Positions 33,225 to 44,549 of a stretch of DNA of 63,486 nucleotides are shown piece by piece. How positions within the stretch are numbered: position 1 is the stretch's first letter; the number at the start of each line of letters is the position of its first letter. The position numbers and the translations under genes are program-made. The notes below the pieces were generated by a model. That model searched no databases. It worked only from the letters and a program-made list of their open reading frames with translations, and was not told the origin of the DNA. This DNA is from Jaapia argillacea MUCL 33604 (lineage: Eukaryota > Basidiomycota > Agaricomycetes > Jaapiales > Jaapiaceae): contig KL197718.1 in NCBI GenBank assembly GCA_000697665.1, forward strand, positions 338,338 to 401,823, written 5' to 3'.

Positions 33225-34541
33225 ATTGTAAGGAGTAGTGGTGATACCACAACCAGCAAAAACTGTCTGAGACTTGATGAACATCTCCTTCCTGGAGGAA
33301 AAGATGGCGCCGTTGGTGACCATGAGGTCTTTTGTGATGACGGGGTCAGAGACCACAACAAAAAATTGGTTTCTGAGCCACATCAAGTAGAGGGGGCCAT
33401 ATTTCTTGGCCCAGTGGTCAAGAGTCAACTCTGGGCACGAAGTCAAGAATGGGAATGACCCTATATGAAACATCAACTTTTTGTCTGCTGTGTTTTCCAA
33501 GAGAAATGACATACCAACAACAGGTAGGCCAATTCGACCTGGGGGCACTTGAGGGGCATCCTTGTTCAGGATGTGGTGAGCTGGGGATGAGGTGAAAAGG
33601 TAGGCCACAGCAAGGCCAGTGGAGACCAAAGCGACAGCAGCTGGAGGATCCATCGCTGGCAGGAGTAACAAGGGAAGAGAGGAAATCGATTGAAGGTGAA
33701 GGGAGAGACATTGTTGGGATATGAGCTAATGAAAAACAAGCTTGACAATGAGGCCCTTTATACTCTCCAGATGTATAGATCATACCATTCAGTATAATAC
33801 CTTTATAGGATGAGGCATTGACACACAACTTGCCTCATGCTGACAATGATCATGGTTGGGACTTAGCCATTTGGCATGCCATGGGGCTGTGGAGTCACAG
33901 GAAGACCTCCCTCGAATGCAGACTTTGGCTCATCACCGATCAGAACAAGAAATGGTGGCCAGAAGTCCCAGAGGGAAGGGGTTGTAATATGTTTGACAGG
34001 ACAAACGTCCCAGTAGGATAGAGGGGAATACAAACAAAGCTAAATTGAGTGCCTTCAGATCTTCGATCACCTGTGCCAATTGTGAGATATCCACAGTCAG
34101 ACATGGATAAACATCCTTCAACTACAATGTATGACTGGATAATGCTGCAAGAGTCTGCTGAAGAGTCTGAATCAGATAGTCTCACCAGATTAGACACCAA
34201 AAGATCACTGACATTGCAAGATGGAGGAGATGATATGAAGTGATTTCTCGTTGCTTAGTGAAGTCATAATATCAAGCTCGAGCGGGATGTCAGGTCGCAC
34301 CAACTGGTCCAGCCCATCAGTGCCCACCACGGTCGATGAGATGAGAAAGTACAAGAAGTGATCTAGGAATAACATCTGCTTGCACTAGTCACACCAAGTC
34401 AACAGCTGTGTTGGTGGACCCAATGTTGCAATATTACATGTCGATGACTCTGTACTGTGCTGTGCCATTGGACGCAGAGTGGAGGCAAGAAACATTTTGA
34501 TATCTTCCCATACCTGATCCTTCTGATCACCACAATCTACA

Positions 34542-34738
34542 CCTTACACAGACCCCACTGTGAGATAGTAGAATATCCTGAATATGATCATTGCCTCAAT
34601 TTGTTGAGCAGTTTGAGGCAGGAATAAAGTCAACAACTTGAGGACATGTAGCCTGCTGGGAGAGAATTCTCCAGAGAATTGTGGGTCCCAGGGGTCTACA
34701 TGGCCATCCCAAAATCTGAGAGAAACAAAAGATGTGTA
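34542..34738. other. Short gene-free stretch after copy A
   Basis: No gene seen. The gagagaattctccagaga motif here recurs near 37705-37730. Confidence 0.35.
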
Positions 34739-35415
34739 CAGTGGCTCACAAAAGTAATGGACCACCCAACACTGATCTATAACTCCTCACAGACTCAATA
34801 TTTTCCCTTGCTGTAAAGAGAAAATTTGTAGCCTAGGATGTTCTCTTTCCAATGCTGGTGGCCCACAAGCCTAATTATCAGTACCACCTTTGTAAGGAGC
34901 AAAATATTAAAAAGGGCACTTTTCATGTAGGTCAAATATTTACCCATTTTTTAGTTGAGTACCATGGACAAGTACTTTGGAACATGCTCTACAAGTTTAC
35001 TTAAGGAATGAAAAGAAAATCTCAAGGCGTTCAGGAGATATAGGTCTCTCAATGTGGGGATTTTGGGCCATTTTGGCAGAAATTAAGGGTTTATCCCTAC
35101 ATTGAGAGGCCTATATCTCCTGAACGCCTTGAGATTTTCTTTTCATTCCTTAAGTAAACTTGTAGAGCATGTTCCAAAGTACTTGTCCATGGTACTCAAC
35201 TAAAAAATGGGTAAATATTTGACCTACATGAAAAGTGCCCTGTTTAATATTTTGCTCCTTACAAAGGTGATACTAATAATTAGGCTTGTGGGCCACCAGC
35301 ATTGGAAAGAGAACATCCTAGGCTACAACCTTTCTCTTTACAGCAAGGAAAAATATTGAGCCTGTGAGGAGTTATAGATCGGTGTTGGGTGGTCCATTAC
35401 TTTTGTGAGCCACTG
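34739..35415. mobile_element. Tc1/mariner-like foldback element, 677 bp
   Basis: A near-perfect palindrome: arms 34739-35059 and 35094-35415 with a loop of about 34 nt. It is bordered by TA on both sides (34737-34738, 35416-35417). The ends read CAGTGGCTCACAAAAGTAATG, like Tc1/mariner termini, and TA is their target. No transposase is present, so it is a non-autonomous foldback. Arm differences are few, mainly single bases. Confidence 0.88.
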
Positions 35416-38069
35416 TAATTTTATAAGTTTCTGAGGCCAAGGTTCTTAAGAGGTTCTTAACATTCCTTTAAATACTTGTAAAACTGTGAAATCTTATGCA
35501 ATCATAAGAGATTTTCTGAAGATTTTCTTACAACTGCCCATCTCTTAGAAATGTTTTGATAGCTCAGTTCCGGCAATTGCTGGATTCCAGTTGATGCACC
35601 AAAAGAAAGGTGGTGCCGCTTCTGCTGAGGAGCGGTGCTCAAAATTTCTCCTCCCACAGTTGAATGTTCAACTTGGAATTTTTCATTTGTTCTCCTTGAC
35701 CCACCCATCACCCACCCCCACCTTGCAACAACCACCTCTGCCTTGACATTTGAAGCTACTCCTGAGAGGAATCATGTTCCTCTTCAGCATTGTTCCTTAC
35801 AGGCTCTGTGCATATGCCGTGGTTTGTTTTCTTGCTTGGTCTCGCAGCCATGTCAAGACCACTCCCATTTTTTGCTTGAATCTCTGGATTTAACTTTGCC
35901 TTCTCTGTATTCACTCATGACCCTGCTTTCTGATCATCAACAGTGCAGTCCTCCCTCCCATGCATGGACAGGTCAGCCCCCCCCTTCATCCTCCTCAGTG
36001 TCCACTGATTCATTTCCCTCCATTTGGTAGATCTTAGATTCTACTCACTGCCTGTAGACTCAGGGGGAGCTGGCCTAGGCATGATGAGAGTGAACCCGTG
36101 AGGGGGGCTGGGCAGCTGCTGCATTGCGAGCGATGGCAACGCAGGTGCGTTGCACGTGATGTCAACGGGATAGGAGGGAGTGAAGGAAAATGGTTAGTCG
36201 CCCCTTGTACAGTCTCGTTTCCCATTCTTAACCTGCTCCCCATAAACTAACAGCACAATCCAACACTCCCCATGGACAAGTGGTAAGATCCTCACCCATC
36301 TTCTTTGATTTCATGATCTCACTTTGACTGTTCCAGATTTTTGCCTTGTTCATTGCACACAACCTTCCACTGGAGTTGAAGACAGGTTTTGGTTGAAGGG
36401 GGGTGTGAGAGACCGCAGGGTAGTGATTTCATAGGTGACTTGCCAGGTTGAGAGGACAGTAGGGGTTGGAGTCTGGAGGGTCAGGTTTCTAGGTATGCTT
36501 AGGGCTTGTAGTGTAACACCATGTATTAGCTAGCTAACTGTGCAATCATATGTTTTGTTTCTATCCATCCTGAGAAATCAACAATGGATGAAAGGGGAGG
36601 GGGTGGTGGATAATATTAATAAATTGGTGGTTTGATTTTGTCATGTGCGCCTGAATTATAAGATGTTTGCAATGAGAGGTTTTAAGAATGTTTCAAGGAA
36701 ACTTGTGTCTTAAGATATTTTCAAGCGGTTGTAACTTATGATCAATCCAAGAACACGTTAAGATTCCCATAAGAGCAGATGTATGAAAAAATTCTTGCAG
36801 CTGCAGTGCAGCCGTGCAGATGCCACCACACACCAAACTGCCACATCAAACGATATTTCCCAGAAAGACAACTCCCGTATCATCACTGACACAATTTTTG
36901 TTGAGCCTAACACACTTTTCAGGATGGATTTGGAACCCCTTGGGCTTCATGTCCATGTTATAAGTATTTGGATACAAATAATTATCAATGAATCGATTTT
37001 TTTTGGAGTATCTCAGGTTCATACATGGGGGTGGTGGCAAACTGTCAATTCATTTGAAGTACATGATGTATATATGTGTTGAGAGGGGTGAGGATGAGAT
37101 GTTGGTGGGAGAGGGGGCAATGAGCTTGGAGAAGGAGGATGAGGATGTGGGTGGGAGGAAGAGTTGGAAAATATTTGAGATAGGGAGAAATAGAGGGGGG
37201 AACTACAGGTAAGAAGGGGGAGGGAAGAAGAGGGGAGGATGGGGGCAGATCTAGTTGTGTGGACACACCTACGAGACTGCAGTGGCTCCATCCTTGGACC
37301 CATAGGCAATCTAACACAAACCAGTGCTGCCAAATCCTGTGACTGGGCCAAACGCACTCATGCACTTGGTAGAGTGCCTAAGTGCACCATCTGGTCACAG
37401 CTGCTGCTTATGGTTCATTATGCAGTGGGTGTGCATATCAGCCACAAGAATTGTGGTGACAGGAACGGCAGTGACAGTGGCAATGAGCAAGAGGCAAGGG
37501 CAACAAAGGTGAGAGCAACGAGGGCAATGGGCAAGGGCAGCGAGGGTGAGGGACGACAATGATGACAGGAACCAAGAAAGCACATTGAGAAGCTGATGAC
37601 AATGATGTCAAGATGTGATGATGACAAGAAAGTGATTTGCTGTTTATGGGAAGGGCAGAGATCTCAAGGGAGATGCCAAGCACCTCTGGCATGGGAAATT
37701 CTCTGGAGGAGTTCTCCAGAGAATTCTCTCCTGGTGGGTTATTCTTTCTGGACAACTTGGTCTGAATGTGATCGGTAGCAGCGTGAGAGTGCCAAAGTCC
37801 CTGACTCCAATTTATGTGAATCAAAACAAATATTAAGGACACTCTGCGTGATTGTATGATAGTCTCCAGGTAAGTAATGTCCACAACCAAGACACCACTG
37901 TGCAATGGCAACTCTACATTATTTCTCATTCTTCAAGTTGCCTCATCGAAGCATCACATCCACGCAATGTTTGAGTCCTTGAGACCAGAATGTTCCATGA
38001 ATGACACGTCAATTTTCCCACGAGGACGAAACTAACCATGGGCCATGGTGCCATGTCTGGCACAATAAG
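35416..38069. other. Long stretch without recognised genes
   Basis: Only short overlapping frames on both strands (the longest on the plus strand is 35635-36030), none with a recognised motif. It contains purine-rich and GA/CA-rich tracts near 37090-37560. It is probably intergenic or decayed repeat DNA. Confidence 0.4.
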
Positions 38070-38157
38070 ATGCCTTTTTGGGACATAAAATATGCCTGTT
38101 TTAGACATCAGATATGCCTTTTTGAGACATAAGATATGCCTTTTTTGGACATAAAGC
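38070..38157 (+). repeat. 22-bp tandem repeat, four copies
   Basis: Four consecutive units of the form atgcctttttgggacataaaat with a few substitutions per unit. Confidence 0.8.
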
Positions 38158-38649
38158 CACATGGTGGGCTCCAAACCAGGCAGCTGTGGCTTGGTGGTCC
38201 TGAGGCAATTTGAGGCTTTCCTCTCTTGTGTCTTGCCATCCAAAAAATTTGAATATTATATACAATACTAATGAAGATGCTGGGGTAGAAATCTTCCTTC
38301 TGCAACTAACACTGGGGCTGTTAAAGCCTGTTTTATGCCCAGAATGTGAACAACCTCCCCACAATGAACCGGGATGGCACCCCCAAAATGCCAAAGCAGA
38401 AAGCCAGACACATGTGATTGGATACTTGCCTTCAAATGGGGGACCACAACCAGTCATGGGTTCACCCCAGCAATGAGTGCACCCTGTGGTTTTGGGTTGT
38501 CTATTACCCTTGATTCAGCAGGCAAAATTATACACATTCATTGTGGAAATCTTGGCTATAAAGATCTATGGCATATCCCCAAATCACAAAGCTTTCTACA
38601 TAGTAGACAAGTGGAGATCAAAAAAAATACTCTGTGATAAGTTTGAGCT

Positions 38650-38721
38650 CAGAGTGAGGATTTAACTCCTGACCAGCCAAAATGAGAAGTTAGGAAGATG
38701 ACAATATTACCACTCCACCAC
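38650..38721 (-). mobile_element. tRNA-derived SINE-like head 2
   Basis: On the minus strand an A-box-like GTGGTGGAGTGGTA (38708-38721) is followed about 40 nt later by a B-box-like AGTTAAATCC (38658-38667), and further on by a T-rich run near 38622. It resembles the head at 21366-21437 in arrangement. The downstream end is not defined. Confidence 0.4.
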
Positions 38722-39570
38722 TGCTCCCTTTCATTCTGATCCCTTCTGCCCTATATGAGTTTTTGATTGTTTTCAAAAACTCTGCTCCAGGTATGACACC
38801 AGGGCCTAACCGTGTGCCTGATGTTTGCAGGTATCCAAACCCTCTCCTCCACTTCGTTTCAGAGTCGGGGATAACAGGAAGTTTGACGCATCTCTAAAAT
38901 GTCAAGGTTGTATAGGATGGTACCACTTGATGTGGTATGGTGTTGGTATGGCTTGGTATGGAGACGCAATGGAGCCTGATCTTCTCGCAACACCGTCAAC
39001 TGCTGATAGCTGATTGGGGGACCGGGAAGCACGGCAAACAGGATTGGGGGAGATCTCCTCCTCCTCCAAACATCTATTGGTACATGATGGGCTACGGTTT
39101 CACTGATGCGACCGTTGCAGTCACTCAACCTCACTATCAATATCCATAACCATCCCAACAAAATATCTGTGTGGATTGACCTCCAAATTGCCAGCTGTGT
39201 ATATGTAGCTGCTTGTGATTTGCGTGTCGCATCGTGGACTCAAACTTCCGCTTCGTCTCGACTCGCCAAAGTCACCTGGCTGGGGCTTCTGCTGCTCGTG
39301 AATTCGCTATTGGGTGGAATTGTGGAAGAATAACAGGGAAAAAAAACGGAGTTTCAGCCCTGGTCATGTATTTTGAGGCACAATTCGATGGAAGTTGAGG
39401 ATGGTGGTGGCTGATGGCTGATGTGTCCACACACTCCAGGGGTGGGGTGGGCGAAGGTGACGGAAGTAGAAGAATGCCAGGAAGGGTCAGACATTGTAAC
39501 GTTAACTTGCGGAGTGTTCATTGCTCAAGTGCCGAGATCCGGCCACATCTGTGTTTCCCAATATCTCTAT

Positions 39571-39703
39571 AGTCTCGTCACCAGAATCTTTGGTTGAAGA
39601 ACGAGACAGAATAGAAACCAAAGAGTCTGGACGCACTCACCTCAGAGCAAGTACAGGAGGATTTCCAACCCCGATTAGGCTCAAAGAGGCAACAATTTTG
39701 TCA
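39571..39703. repeat. Left terminal inverted repeat of the 2.7-kb element
   Basis: The outer part 39571-39594 and inner part 39622-39703 pair with the right end in inverse orientation. The inner arm includes gcactcacctcagagc and gtacaggag. Confidence 0.8.
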
Positions 39704-39865
39704 TTGTTTGGTTGTGGCTTTCATGGTGGTGGGCTCAGGGGATGAGGATATCGGGCGCGCCCCTCGATTGGTGGTGGACATCCAGTAAAATCCATCCGAC
39801 AAATAAGTTGATGATAAAGAAAATGAGTCTCGGGACATATCTCCCCCCCCTCTCCCTCCGCTATC

Positions 39866-40228
39866 ATGGCTTCCCACTCGACAGTAAAAGTCTACGAAAA
39901 TGTCAACCTCGATGAACTCAGTTGTCTGGCATTAGCGACACTCGAGATCCAGCCATTCACCTGGCAGGTAGAAGCTGCTGCAGCTGTATTACGTGGAGAG
40001 GATGTCATTGTCGATGTCGGAACAGGGTGTGGAAAGACACTATGCTTCACCCTACCACTCCTCCTCCACAAGCAGGATACCTCCCTCGTCGTGTCCCCCC
40101 TATCTGCATTGATGATAGATCAGGTCAGAGTCGATAAAAGCATAGCTGGTTTGGCTTGCTCACAGGTCTTTAAAAATTCGCAGGCAAAGACGGCCCCGAT
40201 CCCGACAATTGCTGTCTGCAAAGAGAGA
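39866..40228 (+). pseudogene. RecQ-like helicase, 5' fragment
   Basis: Starts at ATG 39866. The frame reads IQPFTWQVEAAAAVLRGEDV (a Q-motif-like region), then Walker A DVGTGCGKTLCF and the Ia-type SLVVSPLSALMIDQ. An intron at 40124-40183 (GT..AG, 60 nt) joins it to AKTAPIPTIAVCKE. The sequence then stops matching a helicase. The DEAH box and all later helicase motifs are missing, so the fragment cannot unwind DNA. The break coincides with the truncated end of the opposing DUF6589 gene. Confidence 0.8.
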
Positions 40229-41938
40229 GAAGAGCATTGATCTTCCATAAGGACCAAGGGGATGAACTGTTCGCCTTTCCCCAATACTCGTTTGCAATCA
40301 TCCGATCACCAGCCATCTTAACGTGAAAGAGCCCAAGCTGACCTTCAGTCCATTTGCCGAAGTTGTCGCAAAGCTTGGAATCATCATGACGTGATGCCAA
40401 GATCTATTATAATGTCAGGAAATTGATTCAAACACGAGAAAGTTCAATGACCCCACCTTGTCGAGAAGGGAAACACTCAATTGATCACCCGCACAGAGGA
40501 TAACTCCATGCTTCTCGATATCCTCAGCTGTCATCTTGAGATGCTTTTCGACAATTGTTTCGAGTACCTCCACCATGCCATCGAGGCTTGACTCGTCGAT
40601 ATGCATGGCAGGTAGTGGATATTGCTCTGTTTTATGAACAGGGATGGGGAGTACCATTGGTGCTGCTGGGATGGAATCCTCTAGACGTCTTCGGAGGGAT
40701 GGAAAGAAGTCAAATAGGATGTCTTCAATATGCCACAGTTGCACGGCTTCGATTTGTTTCACTTGCTCGAGAGGAGGCAGGATGTCATCGAGACCGAATT
40801 TGACAGCCGGAAGCCAAGTTTCTCGTTGTTGCTTCATGGAAAGCTTGAACTCGCCAAACTCGACACCATACAGGGGAATGAGGGTCGCTGTCGTACCATT
40901 GTCGAAGTGGTCCTTGGAGCCAGTGCGTTGCTCAGCGACATGAAATGCGATATTGGGGTTGTCCCAGACAACCATGAAGGCATGGGTTTTAGTGATTTCG
41001 ATGATTTTCTTCATACACTCCTCGCTGATCATTTTGAGGTCACGGATTGCCTTACGATACGACGATGTCACCCCAGCATGGTGGAAAACCTCGAAAACTG
41101 ACCGAGATGCCCCATTTGCAAGGAGGTAAATACACATCATTGTTTGGAATTCGTTCGAGCGTTTGCTGCGAGCCTGAGCAAGCATACAAATCATCATCGC
41201 GAATACCTAAGGCACCAGTTGAGAAACGCAAGAGAAGTGATGAGAGCAACATACCAGGTTCTCGTCCCTTCTTTTAGAAGGCTCCTTTTTACCAATACCA
41301 GCCTCCCTCAGTAAGGAGCAGATGCATGGAGCGAGCTTCTCCGCCTCCAACAGAACTTCGCCCAGGTCAAATCTCTCCAAGAGCACAGAGATGGGCTCAT
41401 TGGGAACAGGCCGAAGGAGCTCGGCAAGCTTCTTGCCTTCTTGCGAGACAATCGTAGCCATGTTGTTCCATGACCAGGCATCCACTACATCGGGCTTCCT
41501 GCATCGAATGCTGTCCAAGAGCTCAGGACCGTGCATGGAGATCATCTTTGTCATCCTTGATGATAATTGCTGGTCCTTGGTCTTTAAGAGAGAGTCCAGA
41601 AACTCGTAGAGAGTTGTAAAGCCTCCATCTTCTTGGATGAAGGCGACGATGTTTTTGAGCCGAGCTTCGATATCCGTGGAAGGCTGCGCGAGCACGCGGG
41701 GGAGAGAGTTGTCTGGAGTCGGGTGAGGGGTTGGGGATTCACGAACTTCCTTTTCTTGTCTCTCTTGGATGAGACGAAGTTGTTCGTTCTGGATAGCGGC
41801 AGCGTCCGTAAGGACGGGAACACGTCGAGTTCGTTTGGGCTTTCCTGTGCTGGCAGGATACTGATCGGGGGTGAGAAACTCGTTTTCGTCGATACCGGCA
41901 TCTGTCCTTGAGCGCTTCCTCGGGGTTGGAGTGGCCAT
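40229..41938 (-). pseudogene. DUF6589-type protein, C-terminally truncated
   Basis: Three exons join in phase: 41938-41255 (228 codons), 41206-40457 (250 codons) and 40403 to about 40229, with introns of 48 and 53 nt. I see no stop or frameshift in them, so the copy looks young. The N-terminus is basic (TPRKRSRTD). The conserved part reads FMVVWDNPNIAFHVAEQR, HFDNGTTATLIPLYG, VHKTEQYPLPAMHIDESS, CAGDQLSVSLLDK, GLFHVKMAGDRM and NEYWGK. From memory this is the fungal DUF6589 family. The acidic WDN, GDQ and NEYWG residues are a possible DDE triad (inference). The last part is lost at the deletion junction. Confidence 0.75.
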
Positions 41939-42076
41939 AGATAGTCCCAGAGCTCAGGAGCAGAGATGCTAACTTGGGCGATTGAGTTTGCGCATGTACA
42001 CGAAGATAATCTCGACGCGTTTGGCACGTGGACGCGATTCGTGATGAGAAATGCTTACGAGTTCTGACAGCTGATT

Positions 42077-42273
42077 GACAGATCACTACCTCTTCGAGCC
42101 TAGTCGCAGTTGAATATTCTCCTGTACTCGCTCTGAGGTGAGTGCCTCCAGTCTCTATGGCACGCATTTCACCTTGCACGCCTTTTTCTTAATCTCAGTT
42201 TTCTCCGCCTTCCGCCCTCGAAATTCACATTGAGTACCCCCTTGAGTGCCTCATAGAGACTGGACACGAGTCT
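42077..42273. repeat. Right terminal inverted repeat of the 2.7-kb element
   Basis: Inverse partner of 39571-39703. The inner arm (42077-42158) and the outer 24 nt (42250-42273) are separated by about 90 nt, a longer spacer than on the left. Confidence 0.8.
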
Positions 42274-42452
42274 AATATCTCTATCAAAATCTGAATTCAT
42301 GTTGCCTTGGTATGTACAGGATGAATGAAATCTGAGTATAATACAAGCATACGAGATCCTCCTTCGTCAAGAAATAGACGTCAACTGCGGCGTCGAGTGA
42401 GAGGGCATTCGCATACGGTCACGGAGAAGAAAGTTCGCCAGGAAATCTAGAT

Positions 42453-44549
42453 CTATAATTCCAACACTTTGGCAACGTTGTCGTCGCGAGGAATGCATTT
42501 GATCCTGAAAGGCATGGGGGAACGACCAGATAGTCCGTCGTATTCCTTCAAGTCAATGGGTTCACCGGGGATAGCCTCCATCCTGAAGCACCAGAGCATC
42601 CGAGCAATCGTGAGCCAGATCTCGCGCTCGGCCACGATCATACCAGGGCAGATTCGGCGGCTAATCAATCCAAAGTTAGCTGGTGCATCACTCGTCAGAG
42701 TACGTGGCATTACCCAGCTCCGAACATCCAATGATCCCGTTCATTGGCGTTTGCAAGATTGGCACTCTCCGCAGAGGTGGTCGAGTCGTTGATGTAGCGA
42801 TCCGGCTGAAGGAAACGTCGTGAGGTAAATAATAGCAAAATGGGAATGGACTGACGTTGAAAGTCTCGGGCTCGGGGTGACGAGCAGGATCATTGTGCAT
42901 GGTATACGTGTTCAAGACCACCACGGTGTCCTTCGGAATGAGGTATCCGTTGTAGTTGAAATCTTCCGTAGAGAAGTGAGGCGTTCCGAGCCAGAAGGGG
43001 TTGTGGCATCGCTCAACCTCCTTGACAATGGCGTGGATGTACGGCAGGTTCTTCTCGTCGTCAACGCCGGGCATGCGGTCTCGGCCGATCACACGATCCA
43101 ACTCGGCATGGGCTTTGGCTTGAATCTCCGGATATGCAGCTAAAGAAACTAATGAACACCAGGTAGTCAAAAAAAGATACTTGTACTCACGGATAAGAGC
43201 TAGGAAGTGGTCCAGAGAAGTGAATCCCAAAGATCACACATTCGAGCAACAAGAACTTACCACTAAACCATTGCATAATAGCAGCCGTCTGGAAATCACC
43301 TTCAGTAAAATCATCCAGAGGACCGGAGGTTCACGCACGGTCTCAACGCCTCCAATCATGAAGGCAGACGCGAGAATAGCCATATCCTTATCATCCAAGC
43401 CTTCTTCCTCTCGGGCCAGGATCATGGACTTCGCCAGGCAATCGGGCACGTCCTCTCCACGATTCATCCGTGCTTCGATATCCTTAATGAGACCGCCATA
43501 CGTACCCATCAAACCACCATGCAAGCGGCGACCGCGCGAACTCATAAAGGTTGGGATCTTTTGTAGGAACGGAACGAAATCTACGAGGTTAGACACGGGA
43601 CCGGTGCAGTTCCTGGGAGATGTTCGTCTGTGAGTGTGTGGAAGCCACGTAAATCGAAAAATCTCACATGAACTCGCGAGAGAGACGGAGGGCTGTTTTG
43701 ACCAGCTCATCTTCGATGCTATCGGTCCTAATACCAAAAACGATGGTAAGCATGTTGTTGAGAGAGCACCTTCCGGCGTGAGGCTACCGATAAGACAGAA
43801 ATGTCAGTGGTACTTCTTCAGTTAAAAAGAAACGACAAACCTGAGGGTTGATAGGGCTGGCGCCGGCGTTGCCTTTGATAAAGAGCTCTTTCATCAGGAC
43901 ATCCGCCTCAAAGTCAAGAACGTGAGTATATGTATCTACAGCGCGATAATTGAGATATTGAGTCGCGAGGCGACGGTGCTTGCGCCTGCCAACCCATTCA
44001 TGAGCGAGATCATTTAGTATTGGAAAAATAACGCCACCATCTGTCATTGTAAGGAGTAGCGGTGATGCCACGACCGGCGAAAACGGTCTGAGACTTGATG
44101 AACATCTCCTTTCTGGACGAAAAGACGGCACCGTTGGTGACCATGAGGTCTTTTGCGATGACTGGGTCGGAAACCACAACGAAGAACTGGTTTCCGAGCC
44201 ACATGGAGTAGAGAGGGCCGAACTTCTTGGCCCAGTGGTCGAGAGTCAACTCCGGGTACGAAGTCAAGAATGGGAATGACCCTACATGAGACATCAACTT
44301 TACGTCCGCTGTATTTTCCGGGAGAAATGACATACCAACAACAGGTAAGCCAATCGGACCTGGGGGTACTCGAGGGGTATCTTTGTTCAGGATGCGGCGA
44401 GCTGGGGATGAGGTGAAAAGATAAGCCGCAGCAAGGCCAGCGGAAACCAAAGCGACGACAGTCGGGCTGACGGCCGGGATCGAGGATCCGTCACTGGCAG
44501 GAGTAACAAGGGCAGAGAGGAAATCGACCGAAGGTGAAGGGAGAGACAT
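42453..44549 (-). CDS. Cytochrome P450 monooxygenase, copy B, intact
   Basis: Starts at 44549 (MSLPSPSVDFLSAL) with an N-terminal membrane anchor near residues 25-45, then RVPPGPIGLPVVG. Trial splicing restores every landmark: the C-helix region PYNDRWRKHRRLATQ, the I-helix MIGGVETTAAIMQWF (intron inside ET/T), ExxR as EVER, PETFNPDRY, and the heme loop FGAGRRICPG, made by a 53-nt intron ending ttgattag. The stop is TAG at 42453. There are at least seven short introns. It is an ER monooxygenase of the type often used in fungal secondary metabolism; the substrate is unknown. The paralogue at 22859-33711 is dead. Confidence 0.9.

Larger units (their letters stand above)
22859..33711 (-). pseudogene. 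Cytochrome P450 pseudogene, copy A, split by element 3
   Basis: The start is at 33711 (MSLPSPSIDFLSS) and the stop at 22859. Copy B at 42453-44549 is the intact comparison. Copy A has a deletion and frameshift about 17 codons in. Element 3 lies inside the exon just before the C-helix Trp. The heme loop reads FGASHRICPG after splicing instead of FGAGRRICPG: Gly and Arg are lost while the heme-ligand Cys remains. ExxR survives as EVKR. Most changes are CpG decay. The product would have been a microsomal monooxygenase. Confidence 0.9.
22468..34541. repeat. Segmental duplication copy A, interrupted by element 3
   Basis: Apart from element 3 (24430-33224 plus one target copy), this block aligns in the same orientation to copy B, 39313-45375, apart from the 39571-42273 insert there. 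Net lengths are about 3.28 and 3.35 kb. It contains a P450 gene and its flanks. Copy A is systematically poorer in CpG than copy B, with TpG or CpA at the matching sites. Confidence 0.92.
39571..42273. mobile_element. Candidate DNA transposon with RecQ and DUF6589 genes
   Basis: A 2703-bp segment bracketed by an exact 11-bp duplication, aatatctctat (39560-39570, 42274-42284). Copy A has this once, with continuous flanks, at 22720-22730. The outer 24 nt at each end form an imperfect inverted repeat (16 of 24, AG-CTCGT--CCAG). A longer inverted repeat of about 80 bp follows inside each end (39622-39703 against 42077-42158). The cargo is a RecQ helicase start (+) and a DUF6589-type gene (-) meeting at about 40228, which looks like an internal-deletion junction. 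This organisation is typical of a TIR transposon; superfamily unknown. Confidence 0.85.

Noticed and set aside
34655-37735. Shared gagagaattctccagaga motif near 34660 and 37710 as a new repeat family
   Set aside because: The match is short and largely self-palindromic; too little to support a family from this window alone.
38070-38157. CRISPR array
   Set aside because: Head-to-tail repeats without spacers in a fungal genome; a simple tandem repeat.
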